A stretch of 42,778 nucleotides of DNA from contig NZ_QGTQ01000026.1 of the NCBI RefSeq assembly GCF_003182255.1, positions 1-42,778 on the forward strand. Direction: 5' to 3'. Source of the stretch: Paenibacillus cellulosilyticus (lineage in GTDB: Bacteria; Bacillota; Bacilli; Paenibacillales; Paenibacillaceae). The notes beneath the pieces are model-generated. The model had not been told where the DNA came from, did not search any database, and saw nothing but the letters and a program-made list of their open reading frames with translations. Shown piece after piece: positions 1 to 8,400 of the stretch (position 1 is the first letter of the stretch; each line of letters starts with the position of its first letter). The translations under genes and the position numbers were made by a program.

Positions 1-103
1 TGCTATTTATCGCGAAAGAATGCTGTCACAGGCAGCTTAGTAACGGGGTTTCTGTATGAGTGTGTTTTCAAACTGCACTTTTTTTGACAACTCCACAGCA
101 TAA

Positions 104-178
104 GAGCGAAAAACCGCCTCTAACCAACTGTCGTGCGCCGATCGGGCGTGATAGGAGCGATAATCCGCCTCTATCCAA
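104..178. repeat. Two-copy direct repeat, 51-bp spacing
   Basis: A 24-base sequence beginning GAGCGA and containing CCGCCTCTA and CCAA occurs at 104-127 and again at 155-178. The two copies match at 21 of 24 positions, and all three differences are A/T swaps. The spacing is exactly 51 bp, the same period as the palindrome arrays elsewhere in the window, but the sequence is unrelated. The second copy with its flanks forms an imperfect GATAG...CTATC hairpin. The 27 bases between the copies include a small CGCC-GATC-GGGCG hairpin. The rest of 1-287 holds no convincing gene; a -35-like TTGACA at 84-89 lacks a matching -10. Confidence 0.6.
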
Positions 179-287
179 TAAATGTCCCCCGCTCTCCCCA
201 GTATCTACTCCTGTCCTTCCTCCGTTAATATTGTACGAACATTTCATCACTAGACTAATAGCAAATACGTTTAGGCAGGTGAATGCT

Positions 288-857
288 GTGAAATCTTATC
301 CGATCATTGCTTCCGTTACGAAGGAGGAGCAGTTCGCACATGTCCTTGAAAGTGATGTGGAACGTGTGAACCTGATGACGGGTCATATTGGCAATCTGGA
401 GTCTTATATTACGAAGCTGCATGACTGGGGCAAGCAGGTCTATGTTCATATTGAGATGATCGCTGGTCTTGGCAGAGATGCGCATACGGTGGCGTACCTG
501 AGGGACAAGTTCCAAGCCGACGGCATCATTACGACGAAATCCAACATTATAACAGCGGCGAAGCAGTCCAATCTGCGGACGATCCAACGTATATTCGCAA
601 TCGATACGGCAGCGATCCACACCGCTGTTCGTATGATTAACAATACCAACCCCGACGAAGTCGAGCTGATGCCGGGCTTGATGCCGCGCGTCACGCAGGA
701 AGTGAAGGGCATGATCAAGCAGCCGCTGATCGTTGGCGGTCTGATTCGTCACGAGGAAGAGATTGTTGCCGCATTAGCCAGTGGAGCAGATTTTATCTCA
801 AGTGGTGACCCCTTCATGTGGCGGCATGCGATGACGAGCAAGACGCGAGTCCAATAA
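288..857 (+). CDS. glpP: Glycerol-3-phosphate-responsive antiterminator GlpP
   Basis: This is a 189-residue cytoplasmic RNA-binding regulator of the GlpP family. With glycerol 3-phosphate bound, B. subtilis GlpP lets RNA polymerase read through leader terminators of glp genes. The protein is a compact TIM-barrel-like fold with family-typical segments: VHIEMI, GIITTKSN, IQRIFAIDT, VELMPGLMP, and IVGGLIRHEEE near the C-terminus. The GTG at 288 is preferred because AGGTG lies 6 bases upstream and the resulting length matches B. subtilis GlpP (about 192 residues). An open frame extends upstream to 60 but has no ribosome site. No glpF, glpK or glpD lies in the window. The next genes are a phosphatase, a UgpB-type transporter and a phosphodiesterase, so those are its likely local targets. 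Confidence 0.9.
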   Translation: MKSYPIIASVTKEEQFAHVLESDVERVNLMTGHIGNLESYITKLHDWGKQVYVHIEMIAGLGRDAHTVAYLRDKFQADGIITTKSNIITAAKQSNLRTIQRIFAIDTAAIHTAVRMINNTNPDEVELMPGLMPRVTQEVKGMIKQPLIVGGLIRHEEEIVAALASGADFISSGDPFMWRHAMTSKTRVQ

Positions 858-991
858 ATCGACATGAAGCTGCAAATTTACAATAACACCAGATGGAATT
901 GATTTTCCGTTGACGAATGCCAACTATACTTCAATTGTAAGTTCCAATAACCTATTTCGGTTACTGCTCATTCGGTTTGAGACCAGGAGAC

Positions 992-1085
992 AAACCCTTG
1001 TTCGGTAATGGGATACAGAAGAAATGACCGTAGCTAGCCGGTCTTCTTGCGTATTCCATTTCTTCGACAAGGGTTATTTTGTTTG
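992..1085 (+). promoter_or_regulatory. Leader hairpin, candidate GlpP-controlled attenuator
   Basis: A long hairpin is visible. AAACCCTTGT at 992-1001 pairs with ACAAGGGTT at 1067-1075. Inside it AATGGGATAC (1007-1016) pairs with GTATTCCATT (1051-1060) with one G-U, and GACCG (1026-1030) pairs with CGGTC (1039-1043). A T-rich run (TTATTTTGTTT) follows the outer stem, directly before the ribosome site of the HAD gene. The form suits a transcription terminator that GlpP could suppress, as in B. subtilis glp leaders. Direct recognition by GlpP is inferred from position only. A -10-like TATACT lies at 925-930, without a good -35. Confidence 0.55.
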
Positions 1086-1102
1086 GAAGGAGAGAGTCGC
1101 AG

Positions 1103-1927
1103 GTGAGGCCCATATTCGATTTCACAAGCTATCTATTCGATCTCGATGGGACGATCTATGTCGGGGGAAAGGCATTGCCCGGGGCAGTAGATACCATTCA
1201 AACATTGCGCGATCGAGACAAAAAAATAATGTTCGCAACGAACACGACCGTATATACGCGCGAGGAAGTACGGGACAAGCTGATCCAGCTAGGAATCGAA
1301 TGCGAGCGAGATGAGATTGTGACGGCATTATCGGTTGCAGGCATGTACTTCCGCCATTACGCACCAGGTGCGAAAGTGCTGCTCATCGGCAGCGAGGCGA
1401 TGACAGAAGAAATGAGGTTAAGTGAGGTCGATACGACCGTTGACCCCACGCTTGCCACCCATGTACTGGTCGGACTCGACCGCAGCTTCGACTTTGAGAA
1501 GTTGACCGTAGGGATGAATGCGGTTCGGAGCGGAGCGCTGCTCATCGCTGCCAATCCCGATCCGTTCTGTCCACTCGATACAGGCGTTATTCCCGATACA
1601 TGGGCGCTCGTTCGTGCAATCGAGACCGCGAGCATGCTGCAGACGCATGACATTATCGGCAAGCCATCCCGTTACTACGCCTCCTATGTGCTGAATCAAC
1701 TAGACTGCAGGCCAGAGGAATGCTTAATGGTCGGTGACCGATTGGAAACCGATGTTGAGCTCGGCAATTCGACGGGGATGTATACCGCACTTGTATTGTC
1801 CGGCGCGGATTCTGAGGAATCGATTGCTCGGACGGGCATTGAGCCCGACTATGTCTGGGCGTCAATCGGCGCTATCGCCGAAGAAGCTAGGCTTCAGCCT
1901 TCATCTCAGGTGAAGGAACAAATATAA
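1103..1927 (+). CDS. HAD-IIA (NagD-like) phosphatase, possibly acting on glycerol 3-phosphate
   Basis: This is a 274-residue cytoplasmic HAD-superfamily phosphatase of the IIA/NagD type. Motif I is DLDGT (nucleophile D13, acid D15). Motif II is the TNTT segment. The cap domain follows, then the GKPS lysine motif and the GDRLETD acidic motif. The length fits NagD/pNPPase-like enzymes (250-290). GTG at 1103 is chosen because AAGGAGAG lies 8 bases upstream; a TTG at 1079 would overlap the leader hairpin. Known members include glycerol-3-phosphate phosphatases (mammalian PGP, mycobacterial Rv1692) and nucleotide or sugar phosphatases. The context of GlpP upstream and a Ugp-like importer 30 bp downstream favours a glycerol-phosphate substrate, but that specificity is inferred. 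Confidence 0.8.
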   Translation: MRPIFDFTSYLFDLDGTIYVGGKALPGAVDTIQTLRDRDKKIMFATNTTVYTREEVRDKLIQLGIECERDEIVTALSVAGMYFRHYAPGAKVLLIGSEAMTEEMRLSEVDTTVDPTLATHVLVGLDRSFDFEKLTVGMNAVRSGALLIAANPDPFCPLDTGVIPDTWALVRAIETASMLQTHDIIGKPSRYYASYVLNQLDCRPEECLMVGDRLETDVELGNSTGMYTALVLSGADSEESIARTGIEPDYVWASIGAIAEEARLQPSSQVKEQI

Positions 1928-1957
1928 GAGGTCCACTATTAGGAGGAGAGAATCACA

Positions 1958-3346
1958 ATGAAGAAGCTCAGTATTCTGCTTGTTGCCCTAACTTTCGCTC
2001 TGACCGCTTGTGGCAGCAAGGATGACAGCAGCATCAGTGACAGCACGAAGCCGACGGAGACGTCGACGACGCAGGACACTACGAATACGCAATCTGAGCA
2101 AAAGGATACTGCGGCCGATCAGACAACGGCTGCATCGGACAAGCCGGTAAATCTTAACTTCTACTTCCCTGTAGCCGTGGGCGGACCGATTACGGGTCTG
2201 ATTGACAAGCTTGCAGCCGATTTCAATAAAGAGAATCCAAACATCACGGTTACGCCAACGTATGCAGGCAACTACCAAGATACGATGACGAAGGTTGTTA
2301 CGGCTGTGCAAGGCGGCAATTCACCAGACCTCGCTGTGCTGCTGTCCACGGAGCTGTACAGCCTGCTCGATATGAACGCACTCGAAGAGCTGACGCCGAA
2401 GTTCCCGCAAACGTATTTTGACGGCTTCTATGAAGCGTTCATGGGCAACACGAAGTCGGGCGACCAAGTATGGAGCGTACCGTTCCAACGCAGTACGATC
2501 GTTCTTTATTACAACAAAGATATGTTCAAAGCAGCGGGCCTCGACCCGGAGAAAGCACCAACGACTTGGGATGAGCTGCGTAAGGATGCTGCGGCGCTAA
2601 CGGTCAAAGACAGCAAAGGCGCTGTAAGTCAATGGGGTCTCGAAATTCCGAGCACGGGCTATCAATATTGGATGCTTCAAGCGCTGTCGCTCCAGACGGG
2701 CACGAACATCGTGTCGAACGACGGTACGGAAGTATTTTTCAACAAGCCTGAAGTGAAAGAAGCACTGCAGTTCTACACGGATCTCGGCCGCAAGGACAAA
2801 GTTATGCCAGAGGGCGTCCTGGAATGGGCAACGGTACCGTCGGACTTCATCAGCGGCAAGACGGCGATGATGTTCCATACGACGGGCAACCTGACGAAGG
2901 TGAAAACGGACGCGAAGTTCGACTTCGGCGTTGCATACCTGCCAGCTAACCGAAGCTTCGGTTCGCCAACGGGCGGAGGCAACCTATACGTATTCAAAGA
3001 CATTCCAGAAGACCACAAAGCAGCCGCTCTCAAGTTCATCGAGTTCCTCACGACGCCAGAGCGTGTAGCGCAATGGTCGATCGATACGGGATATGTAGGC
3101 ACGACGAAGGCAGCTTACGAAACGGATTTGCTCAAAAATTATGTGGAGCAGTTCCCGCAAGCATCCGTCGCGCGTGACCAAATGCAATACGCTTCAAGCG
3201 AGCTGTCGACGCACCAGAACGGCCAGATTACGAAGCTGTTCAACGATAACATTCAAGCGGCGCTGCTTGGTACGATTTCGGCTGAGGATGCACTTGAGAA
3301 ATCGCAGCAGCAAGCTGATGACATTCTGAAGCAGTTTAAGAAGTAA
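1958..3346 (+). CDS. ugpB: UgpB-like extracellular solute-binding lipoprotein
   Basis: This is a 462-residue family 1 solute-binding protein. The N-terminus is a lipoprotein signal with lipobox LTAC (cysteine 18), followed by a Ser/Thr/Asp-rich tether to about residue 65. The mature body shows segments close to E. coli UgpB: an STxVLYYNKD motif, AGLDPEKAPTTWDEL, a GGGNLYVF segment, and a GY..TTKAAY element near the C-terminus. It should sit on the outer face of the membrane and deliver glycerol 3-phosphate or glycerophosphodiesters to the permeases downstream. An AGGAGG ribosome site precedes the ATG. The gene is separated from the permeases by an inverted-repeat element, an unusual break in this operon. 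A sugar substrate cannot be excluded from sequence alone. Confidence 0.82.
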   Translation: MKKLSILLVALTFALTACGSKDDSSISDSTKPTETSTTQDTTNTQSEQKDTAADQTTAASDKPVNLNFYFPVAVGGPITGLIDKLAADFNKENPNITVTPTYAGNYQDTMTKVVTAVQGGNSPDLAVLLSTELYSLLDMNALEELTPKFPQTYFDGFYEAFMGNTKSGDQVWSVPFQRSTIVLYYNKDMFKAAGLDPEKAPTTWDELRKDAAALTVKDSKGAVSQWGLEIPSTGYQYWMLQALSLQTGTNIVSNDGTEVFFNKPEVKEALQFYTDLGRKDKVMPEGVLEWATVPSDFISGKTAMMFHTTGNLTKVKTDAKFDFGVAYLPANRSFGSPTGGGNLYVFKDIPEDHKAAALKFIEFLTTPERVAQWSIDTGYVGTTKAAYETDLLKNYVEQFPQASVARDQMQYASSELSTHQNGQITKLFNDNIQAALLGTISAEDALEKSQQQADDILKQFKK

Positions 3347-3353
3347 TAGTACG

Positions 3354-3523
3354 TGTTCAAAAAGTTCGGTTTTCAGCACCGAGAAGGTTGGATGAAGCAG
3401 GGAATGAGGATCGGAGCGTAAGTGTTGTGCTACGTGAGAACCGGAAGTTTCTGCTGAATTCAAGATTCGATGTCGAATACACTTCCTGTGATGCTTCGTG
3501 ATCAAAAGCGGACTTTTTGAACA
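3354..3523. repeat. 170-bp element with 20-bp terminal inverted repeats (MITE-like)
   Basis: The element begins TGTTCAAAAAGTTCGGTTTT and ends with a near-exact inverted copy, AAAAGCGGACTTTTTGAACA (18 of 20 positions match). The interior has no plausible gene and no clear target-site duplication is visible. It sits between the binding-protein gene and the first permease gene. The ends and interior resemble a dispersed repeat I associate with Paenibacillus genomes, but that memory was not checked. In RNA the ends could pair into a long stem. Confidence 0.65.
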
Positions 3524-3556
3524 ACCTCTAATAAGCGAAAGAGAAGAGGGACGGCA

Positions 3557-4450
3557 TTGATAAGGATGAGGCAGCTATTGCGAGGATACAGTTGGAAGGA
3601 AAATATGCTAGCTTATATGCTGCTGCTTCCATCGCTCGTATTTCTCGCAGCATTTACGATCTACCCGATTATAAAAGTTGTCGATTGGAGCTTCTATGAA
3701 TCTGCGATGGGCATCAAACATTACGTCGGCATCAAGCTCTATGAGCGGGTACTCCATGATGATGTGTTCCTGAAGGTGCTTCGGAACAATTTGCTGCTGG
3801 CAATCGTAACCGTACCGGTTAGTGTTCTGCTCGCTCTCTATATGGCGATCTGGGTGAACAATAAGCTGCGGGGTACAAGCCTTATCCGTGCCGCCTTCTT
3901 CTATCCGACGCTTATCCCGATGATTGCGATCGCCAACATCTGGCTCTTCATCTATACGCCGGATTACGGGCTGCTGGACAAATTCCTTAGGCTGCTCGGC
4001 ATCGACGGTCCCAATTGGCTTGGCGATCCGTCATGGGTGCTGGTCTCGATGATGGGGATGCTCATTTGGAAGGAAGCCGGCTATTTCATGATTTTCTATC
4101 TGGCGGGGCTGCAGTCGCTGCCGAAGGAAGTGTACGAGGCTGCGGAGATCGATGGGGTTAAGCCGCTGCGCAAGTTCGCGTCGATTACGTTCCCGCTCAT
4201 CATGCCGACGACGCTGTTCGTGCTCGTCATTGCGACGACGAACTCGTTCAAGCTGGTCGACCATATTTACATCATGACGAAGGGCGGACCGAACAATGCG
4301 AGCAACCTGCTGCTGTTCCACATCTATGAGACGGCGTTCAGCTTCTGGGATATGGGTACTGCCTCTGTGCTGACGGTCATTCTGCTCGCGATTCTGCTGG
4401 TCGTTTCCATTCTCTATTATGGAATATTAGACAAGCGGATTCATTACTAG
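3557..4450 (+). CDS. ugpA: UgpA-like ABC transporter permease
   Basis: This is a 297-residue inner-membrane permease of the carbohydrate-uptake-1 (MalF/UgpA) family with about six transmembrane helices, beginning with the hydrophobic stretch at residues 17-39. The EAA loop that docks the ATPase is visible as EVYEAAEIDGVKPLRKF followed by ITFPLIMPT. The TTG at 3557 is chosen because GAGGG lies 6 bases upstream. It pairs with the next gene, 15 bp downstream, to form the channel. No ATP-binding subunit is encoded nearby, so a shared MsmX/UgpC-type ATPase elsewhere is expected. Confidence 0.85.
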   Translation: MIRMRQLLRGYSWKENMLAYMLLLPSLVFLAAFTIYPIIKVVDWSFYESAMGIKHYVGIKLYERVLHDDVFLKVLRNNLLLAIVTVPVSVLLALYMAIWVNNKLRGTSLIRAAFFYPTLIPMIAIANIWLFIYTPDYGLLDKFLRLLGIDGPNWLGDPSWVLVSMMGMLIWKEAGYFMIFYLAGLQSLPKEVYEAAEIDGVKPLRKFASITFPLIMPTTLFVLVIATTNSFKLVDHIYIMTKGGPNNASNLLLFHIYETAFSFWDMGTASVLTVILLAILLVVSILYYGILDKRIHY

Positions 4451-4465
4451 AGAGGAGCCGCGCAT

Positions 4466-5284
4466 ATGGCTGCACACCGTATTGTGAATCGCATCGGAAC
4501 TGTCGTTCTGGCTGTCTTATTCTTCGTGCCGCTGCTCTGGGCAGCGATTACGTCCATTACGCCGTCGGAGGAAATCTTGACCCGGGTCAATCCGTTCGCG
4601 GTCGTGAAGCTATCGTTCGGAAACTATGTGGAAGCATGGAAGACGATCCCGTTTCCTATCTATTATCGCAATACGATCATTATTGTAGGAGGCATATTAG
4701 CTGCGCAGCTGGTCACGATGACACTGGCGGCATACGCCTTCGCAAGACTGCGGTTTATCGGGAAATCGGCGCTGTTCATTCTGTTTCTCGTTCAAATTAT
4801 GATTCCGCCGGAAATTCTTATTTTTCCGAACTATACGATTATGAAAGAGCTGGACCTGATCAACACGAAGCTGGCGATCATGATTCCGTATTGGGCTACC
4901 TCATTCGGCATCTTCTTGCTTCGCCAGATGTTCAAGCAGATCCCGTATGAGCTGGATGAGGCTTCTAAGGTGGACGGATGCAGATGGTGGCAGACGCTGT
5001 GGCATGTGTATCTGCCTTCGGCACGACCAACGTATGTGGCGTTCGCGCTCATCTCCATCAGCACGCACTGGAGCAACTTCATGTGGCCGCTCATTGTAAC
5101 GGATTCGGTGGCGAACCGGCCGCTGACGGTAGGCATCGCGATATTCGCGCAATCGTCGGAGACAGGTGCGCAATGGGGGCCGGTGACCGCGGCAACGCTG
5201 CTTGTTATATTACCGCTGCTCGCTGCATTCTTCTTCTTCCAGCGGCAGTTCGTACAGAGCTTCATGCATGCAGGCATTAAGTAG
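4466..5284 (+). CDS. ugpE: UgpE-like ABC transporter permease
   Basis: This is a 272-residue permease of the MalG/UgpE family, partner of the preceding gene. It has an N-terminal membrane helix, an extracytoplasmic segment with TPSEEIL, and further helices. The EAA loop is visible as ELDEASKVDGCRWWQTLWHVYLP. The length matches UgpE-type proteins. The ATG at 4466 follows GAGAGGAG with short spacing. It closes the transporter part of the cluster and is followed by a long hairpin before the phosphodiesterase gene. The substrate is inferred from GlpP and the phosphodiesterase, not from residues in this protein. Confidence 0.85.
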   Translation: MAAHRIVNRIGTVVLAVLFFVPLLWAAITSITPSEEILTRVNPFAVVKLSFGNYVEAWKTIPFPIYYRNTIIIVGGILAAQLVTMTLAAYAFARLRFIGKSALFILFLVQIMIPPEILIFPNYTIMKELDLINTKLAIMIPYWATSFGIFLLRQMFKQIPYELDEASKVDGCRWWQTLWHVYLPSARPTYVAFALISISTHWSNFMWPLIVTDSVANRPLTVGIAIFAQSSETGAQWGPVTAATLLVILPLLAAFFFFQRQFVQSFMHAGIK

Positions 5285-5328
5285 ATAGTAAACAATCGAA
5301 TATCAAATTTAGGGTATGAGACGATGAG

Positions 5329-5395
5329 AAACCCCTTTATGATGCGCAGGAACGCTTATTTGGCGTTGTCTTGATCGCTTCGTGAAGGGGTTTTT
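5329..5395 (+). promoter_or_regulatory. Terminator or second candidate GlpP leader
   Basis: AAACCCCTT at 5329-5337 pairs with AAGGGGTTT at 5385-5393, followed by T residues. Within the large loop AACGC pairs with GCGTT around TTATTTG, and the flanking bases pair partially. It ends 40 bases before the phosphodiesterase start. It may simply end the permease transcript. Its outer stem (AAACCC-CTT/AAG-GGGTTT) resembles that of the hairpin at 992-1075, so it could be a second antitermination target. Confidence 0.6.
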
Positions 5396-5434
5396 ACGTT
5401 GTTCGTAACCCGATACGAGAGAGGGAGAGTAAAG

Positions 5435-8400
5435 GTGAAGAAGAAGTGGTCAGCGTGGATGAGCATGATCGCACTCGTCGTCATGCTCGGGAATGTCGCA
5501 CAATCGGCAGCACTGCCTGCGAAGGCGGCGGCTGCAGAAGCAGAAGGATCGACAGATGCTGCGGCGGGATCGGATTCGACGACGCCGGAAGCGGGCAATG
5601 AGACGACACCTGCAGCAGAAGATACGGCAGCCGATCCGGAAGCGGAGGTGGATTCCGAGGGAAATTCATCTACAACCCCCGAATCCGAGGCAGCACCTGA
5701 AACGACACCTGATTCTGAGGAAACAATAGAGACTGGTCTGGAGGCGGAGCCAGAAGCGATTAATGCTGTAGCAGCGGAGCTAACAGAAGCAGCCCGGAAG
5801 ACGATGGACGTTCGCAAGACATTGACGGCTCCAGTCATCGACGGCAAGTTTGATGAGTCGTTCTGGTCGGTAATGGACGCCGTAGAAGTGCCGGTAGGTG
5901 AAGGGCTGACGGCACCAGCGAAGCTGGGTCTGCTGTGGGACAACCAGTACTTGTACATCGGTATGGACATGACGGACTCGGCACTGATCTCGAGTGCGTC
6001 GGGCAGTTGGTTCGATCAGGACAGCGTAAGCCTATTCTTCGATCCAACGCTGCACCAATCGACACCTTACATTAACAGCGATATGCAAGCAGGCTTCAAC
6101 TATGCGCCAGGCACGACGACGCCTACGTTCCATTTTGGCGCAGCGCTCAATAACCATGCGGCTAAGGATGAGAAGAACATCCTGCGCGCGATCCAGACGA
6201 CGGATCATGGCTGGTCGCTTGAGGTTGCAGTTCCTTGGACGATGCTCGATATGAATCCCGTACAGCGAAAGCAGCTTGGCTTCGAGGCGGTAGCGACGGA
6301 TCGTTTCAGCGATGATGCTGCATCAATCGGCAATAGCGCTTGGAGCGCTTATCAATCGAGCTCGTTCTGGAACGATACGCAAGGCTATGGCGTGCTGACG
6401 CTAGTGGATGACAACCCCGTATCGGGCAATGTGAATCCGGTACTGCTGCAAGAAAACTTCGATTCGTATGAGTCAGGCACCATCCCAGCGAACTGGATCT
6501 CCGATGTGAACAGCGGCAGCGCACCGTTCGGCATCGTGAAGGATGGGAATGGCAATGGCCGAATGGCATTCTCTGGTACGGCTTCGGGTAAACAGAGCCG
6601 TGTCACAGCGCCTGTACAATGGGACAACTACTCCGTTGAAGCAGACCTGCGCTTTGACAGTGTTCTGAACTCGGCAAGGTGGGCATCGCTTATTTTCCGC
6701 GGAGCGGCAGATGGCAAGAAGCCTTATAACCAAATGGCGATTCGCCAAAATGGTACGTATGAGGTCGCTTACCGCAAACCGGATGATTCGTGGTCGGTTA
6801 TCGCCACCGGAACTTCTCCAGCGCTGACGATCGGACAGGACTATACGCTCAAGGTTCGTGTTTTTGATAACAATGTCAAAGAATATATCAAAGCGAAGGA
6901 CGAAGCAGATTATAAGCTGTTGGTTGATAAAAGCTTCGCCGCCGACCTATTGTCGCGAGGCAAAATCGGCTTCCAAGCCGACCAAAGCTCCGTTTCCTTC
7001 GACAATCTGAAGGTCACTCGGATTACAGCCGACTCGCTTGCGCTGAACATGCCTGCAACGGTTGAAGCTTTGACGGCAGCAGTGCCGCTTACAGGTACGG
7101 TTGTTTACTCCGATGGCATTACGGAGGAACTCGCGATGAATCGCGTTCAGCTGTACGCATCGGATGAGTCGATTGCCAAAGTAAGCGGCGGTCAGCTATA
7201 TGCGATTAAGCCAGGCACGGTCACGATGAAAGCCGTATTCGCGAATGCGGAATGGTCGCAAACAGTGACGGTTACGCCGTCGACTGCTCCTGTAGCGGTT
7301 ACGTCACTGACACATGACACGGGTTATACGCTGGCGACGACGAACATGACGCTCGATCCAGCGACATTATCTTTTGCTGCAGTGCTCAATGATTTCACGA
7401 CAGGTACGGTATCGGGCGCAGATCTGACATGGACTTCGACAGACGAAGCGGTATCGGTTGAAGAGGGCAAGCTTGTTGTGAAGCAGAGGGGCGTTCACAC
7501 GATTACGGGGAAGAAGGACGGCGCTTCGGTTACGCTGTTAATCGTTGCGAAGGATGCAGCAGACGCAGAATATGTGCTGTACGAGAATAACTTCGACAAT
7601 ACGGCAGACGGCGCGCTCCCGACGGATTGGAAGCGGATTGAAGGAACGACGGCAAGTAAAGCGGCTGTCAAATCCGGTCTGTTCGAGATCGATGCGCTTG
7701 CTTCGCCGGACAACCCATCACGCGTGCTGCTTCCGGATTTCTTGAACCAATTCGGCAACTACAAGATCGAAGCGGACGTGACGAACACCGCATCGAATGA
7801 CACAGCACGATGGAATTCCATCATGTACCGCGTTCAGAACAACAATTATCCTTATTATCAAATGGCGGTTCGGAAAGACGCGACAGCCGTCAACGGTGTG
7901 GAATTCGCAGAACGCACGCCGGAGAACGCTTGGAACGTGATGAACAGAGGCTCGTTCAGTGAAGCCATCAACGCGGACAAAATGTACCATTACACGGTCG
8001 TGGCGTATGGCAACCGCGTACGTGAATCGATCAACGACATGCTGCTGATTGATACGGCTAATGCAGGTGCTTATGCGAAGGGCGGCATCGGCTTGCAAGC
8101 CAACGGCAGCAAGATGAAGGTCGACAACCTTCGCGTGACGCTGCAGCTCGACGAGCTGCCTCCGCTTCCAGGTGATCGTTATGTCAATGTTGCGCAAGCA
8201 GATACGCGTATCTCGCTCGCACCATCGGTTGTGACCGATATTGCAACGAAGCAGCAGCTCGAGAGCTATACGGGCAGCGCGCTGCCAGCAACGGTAATCC
8301 TTCATGTGAACGATGATCTGAAGGTCGTTGCAGCAAGTGGCGGCCAAGCGATCATGACATTGGATGAAGCGCTGGAAACGATTGATTCGCGCATGATTCC

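Noticed and set aside
60-287. N-terminal extension of GlpP
   Set aside because: The extension is low-complexity, covers the direct repeat, lacks a ribosome site and is absent from known GlpP proteins.
3194-3505. 103-residue minus-strand frame over the 170-bp repeat
   Set aside because: It spans the end of ugpB and most of the inverted-repeat element, with no ribosome site or domain.
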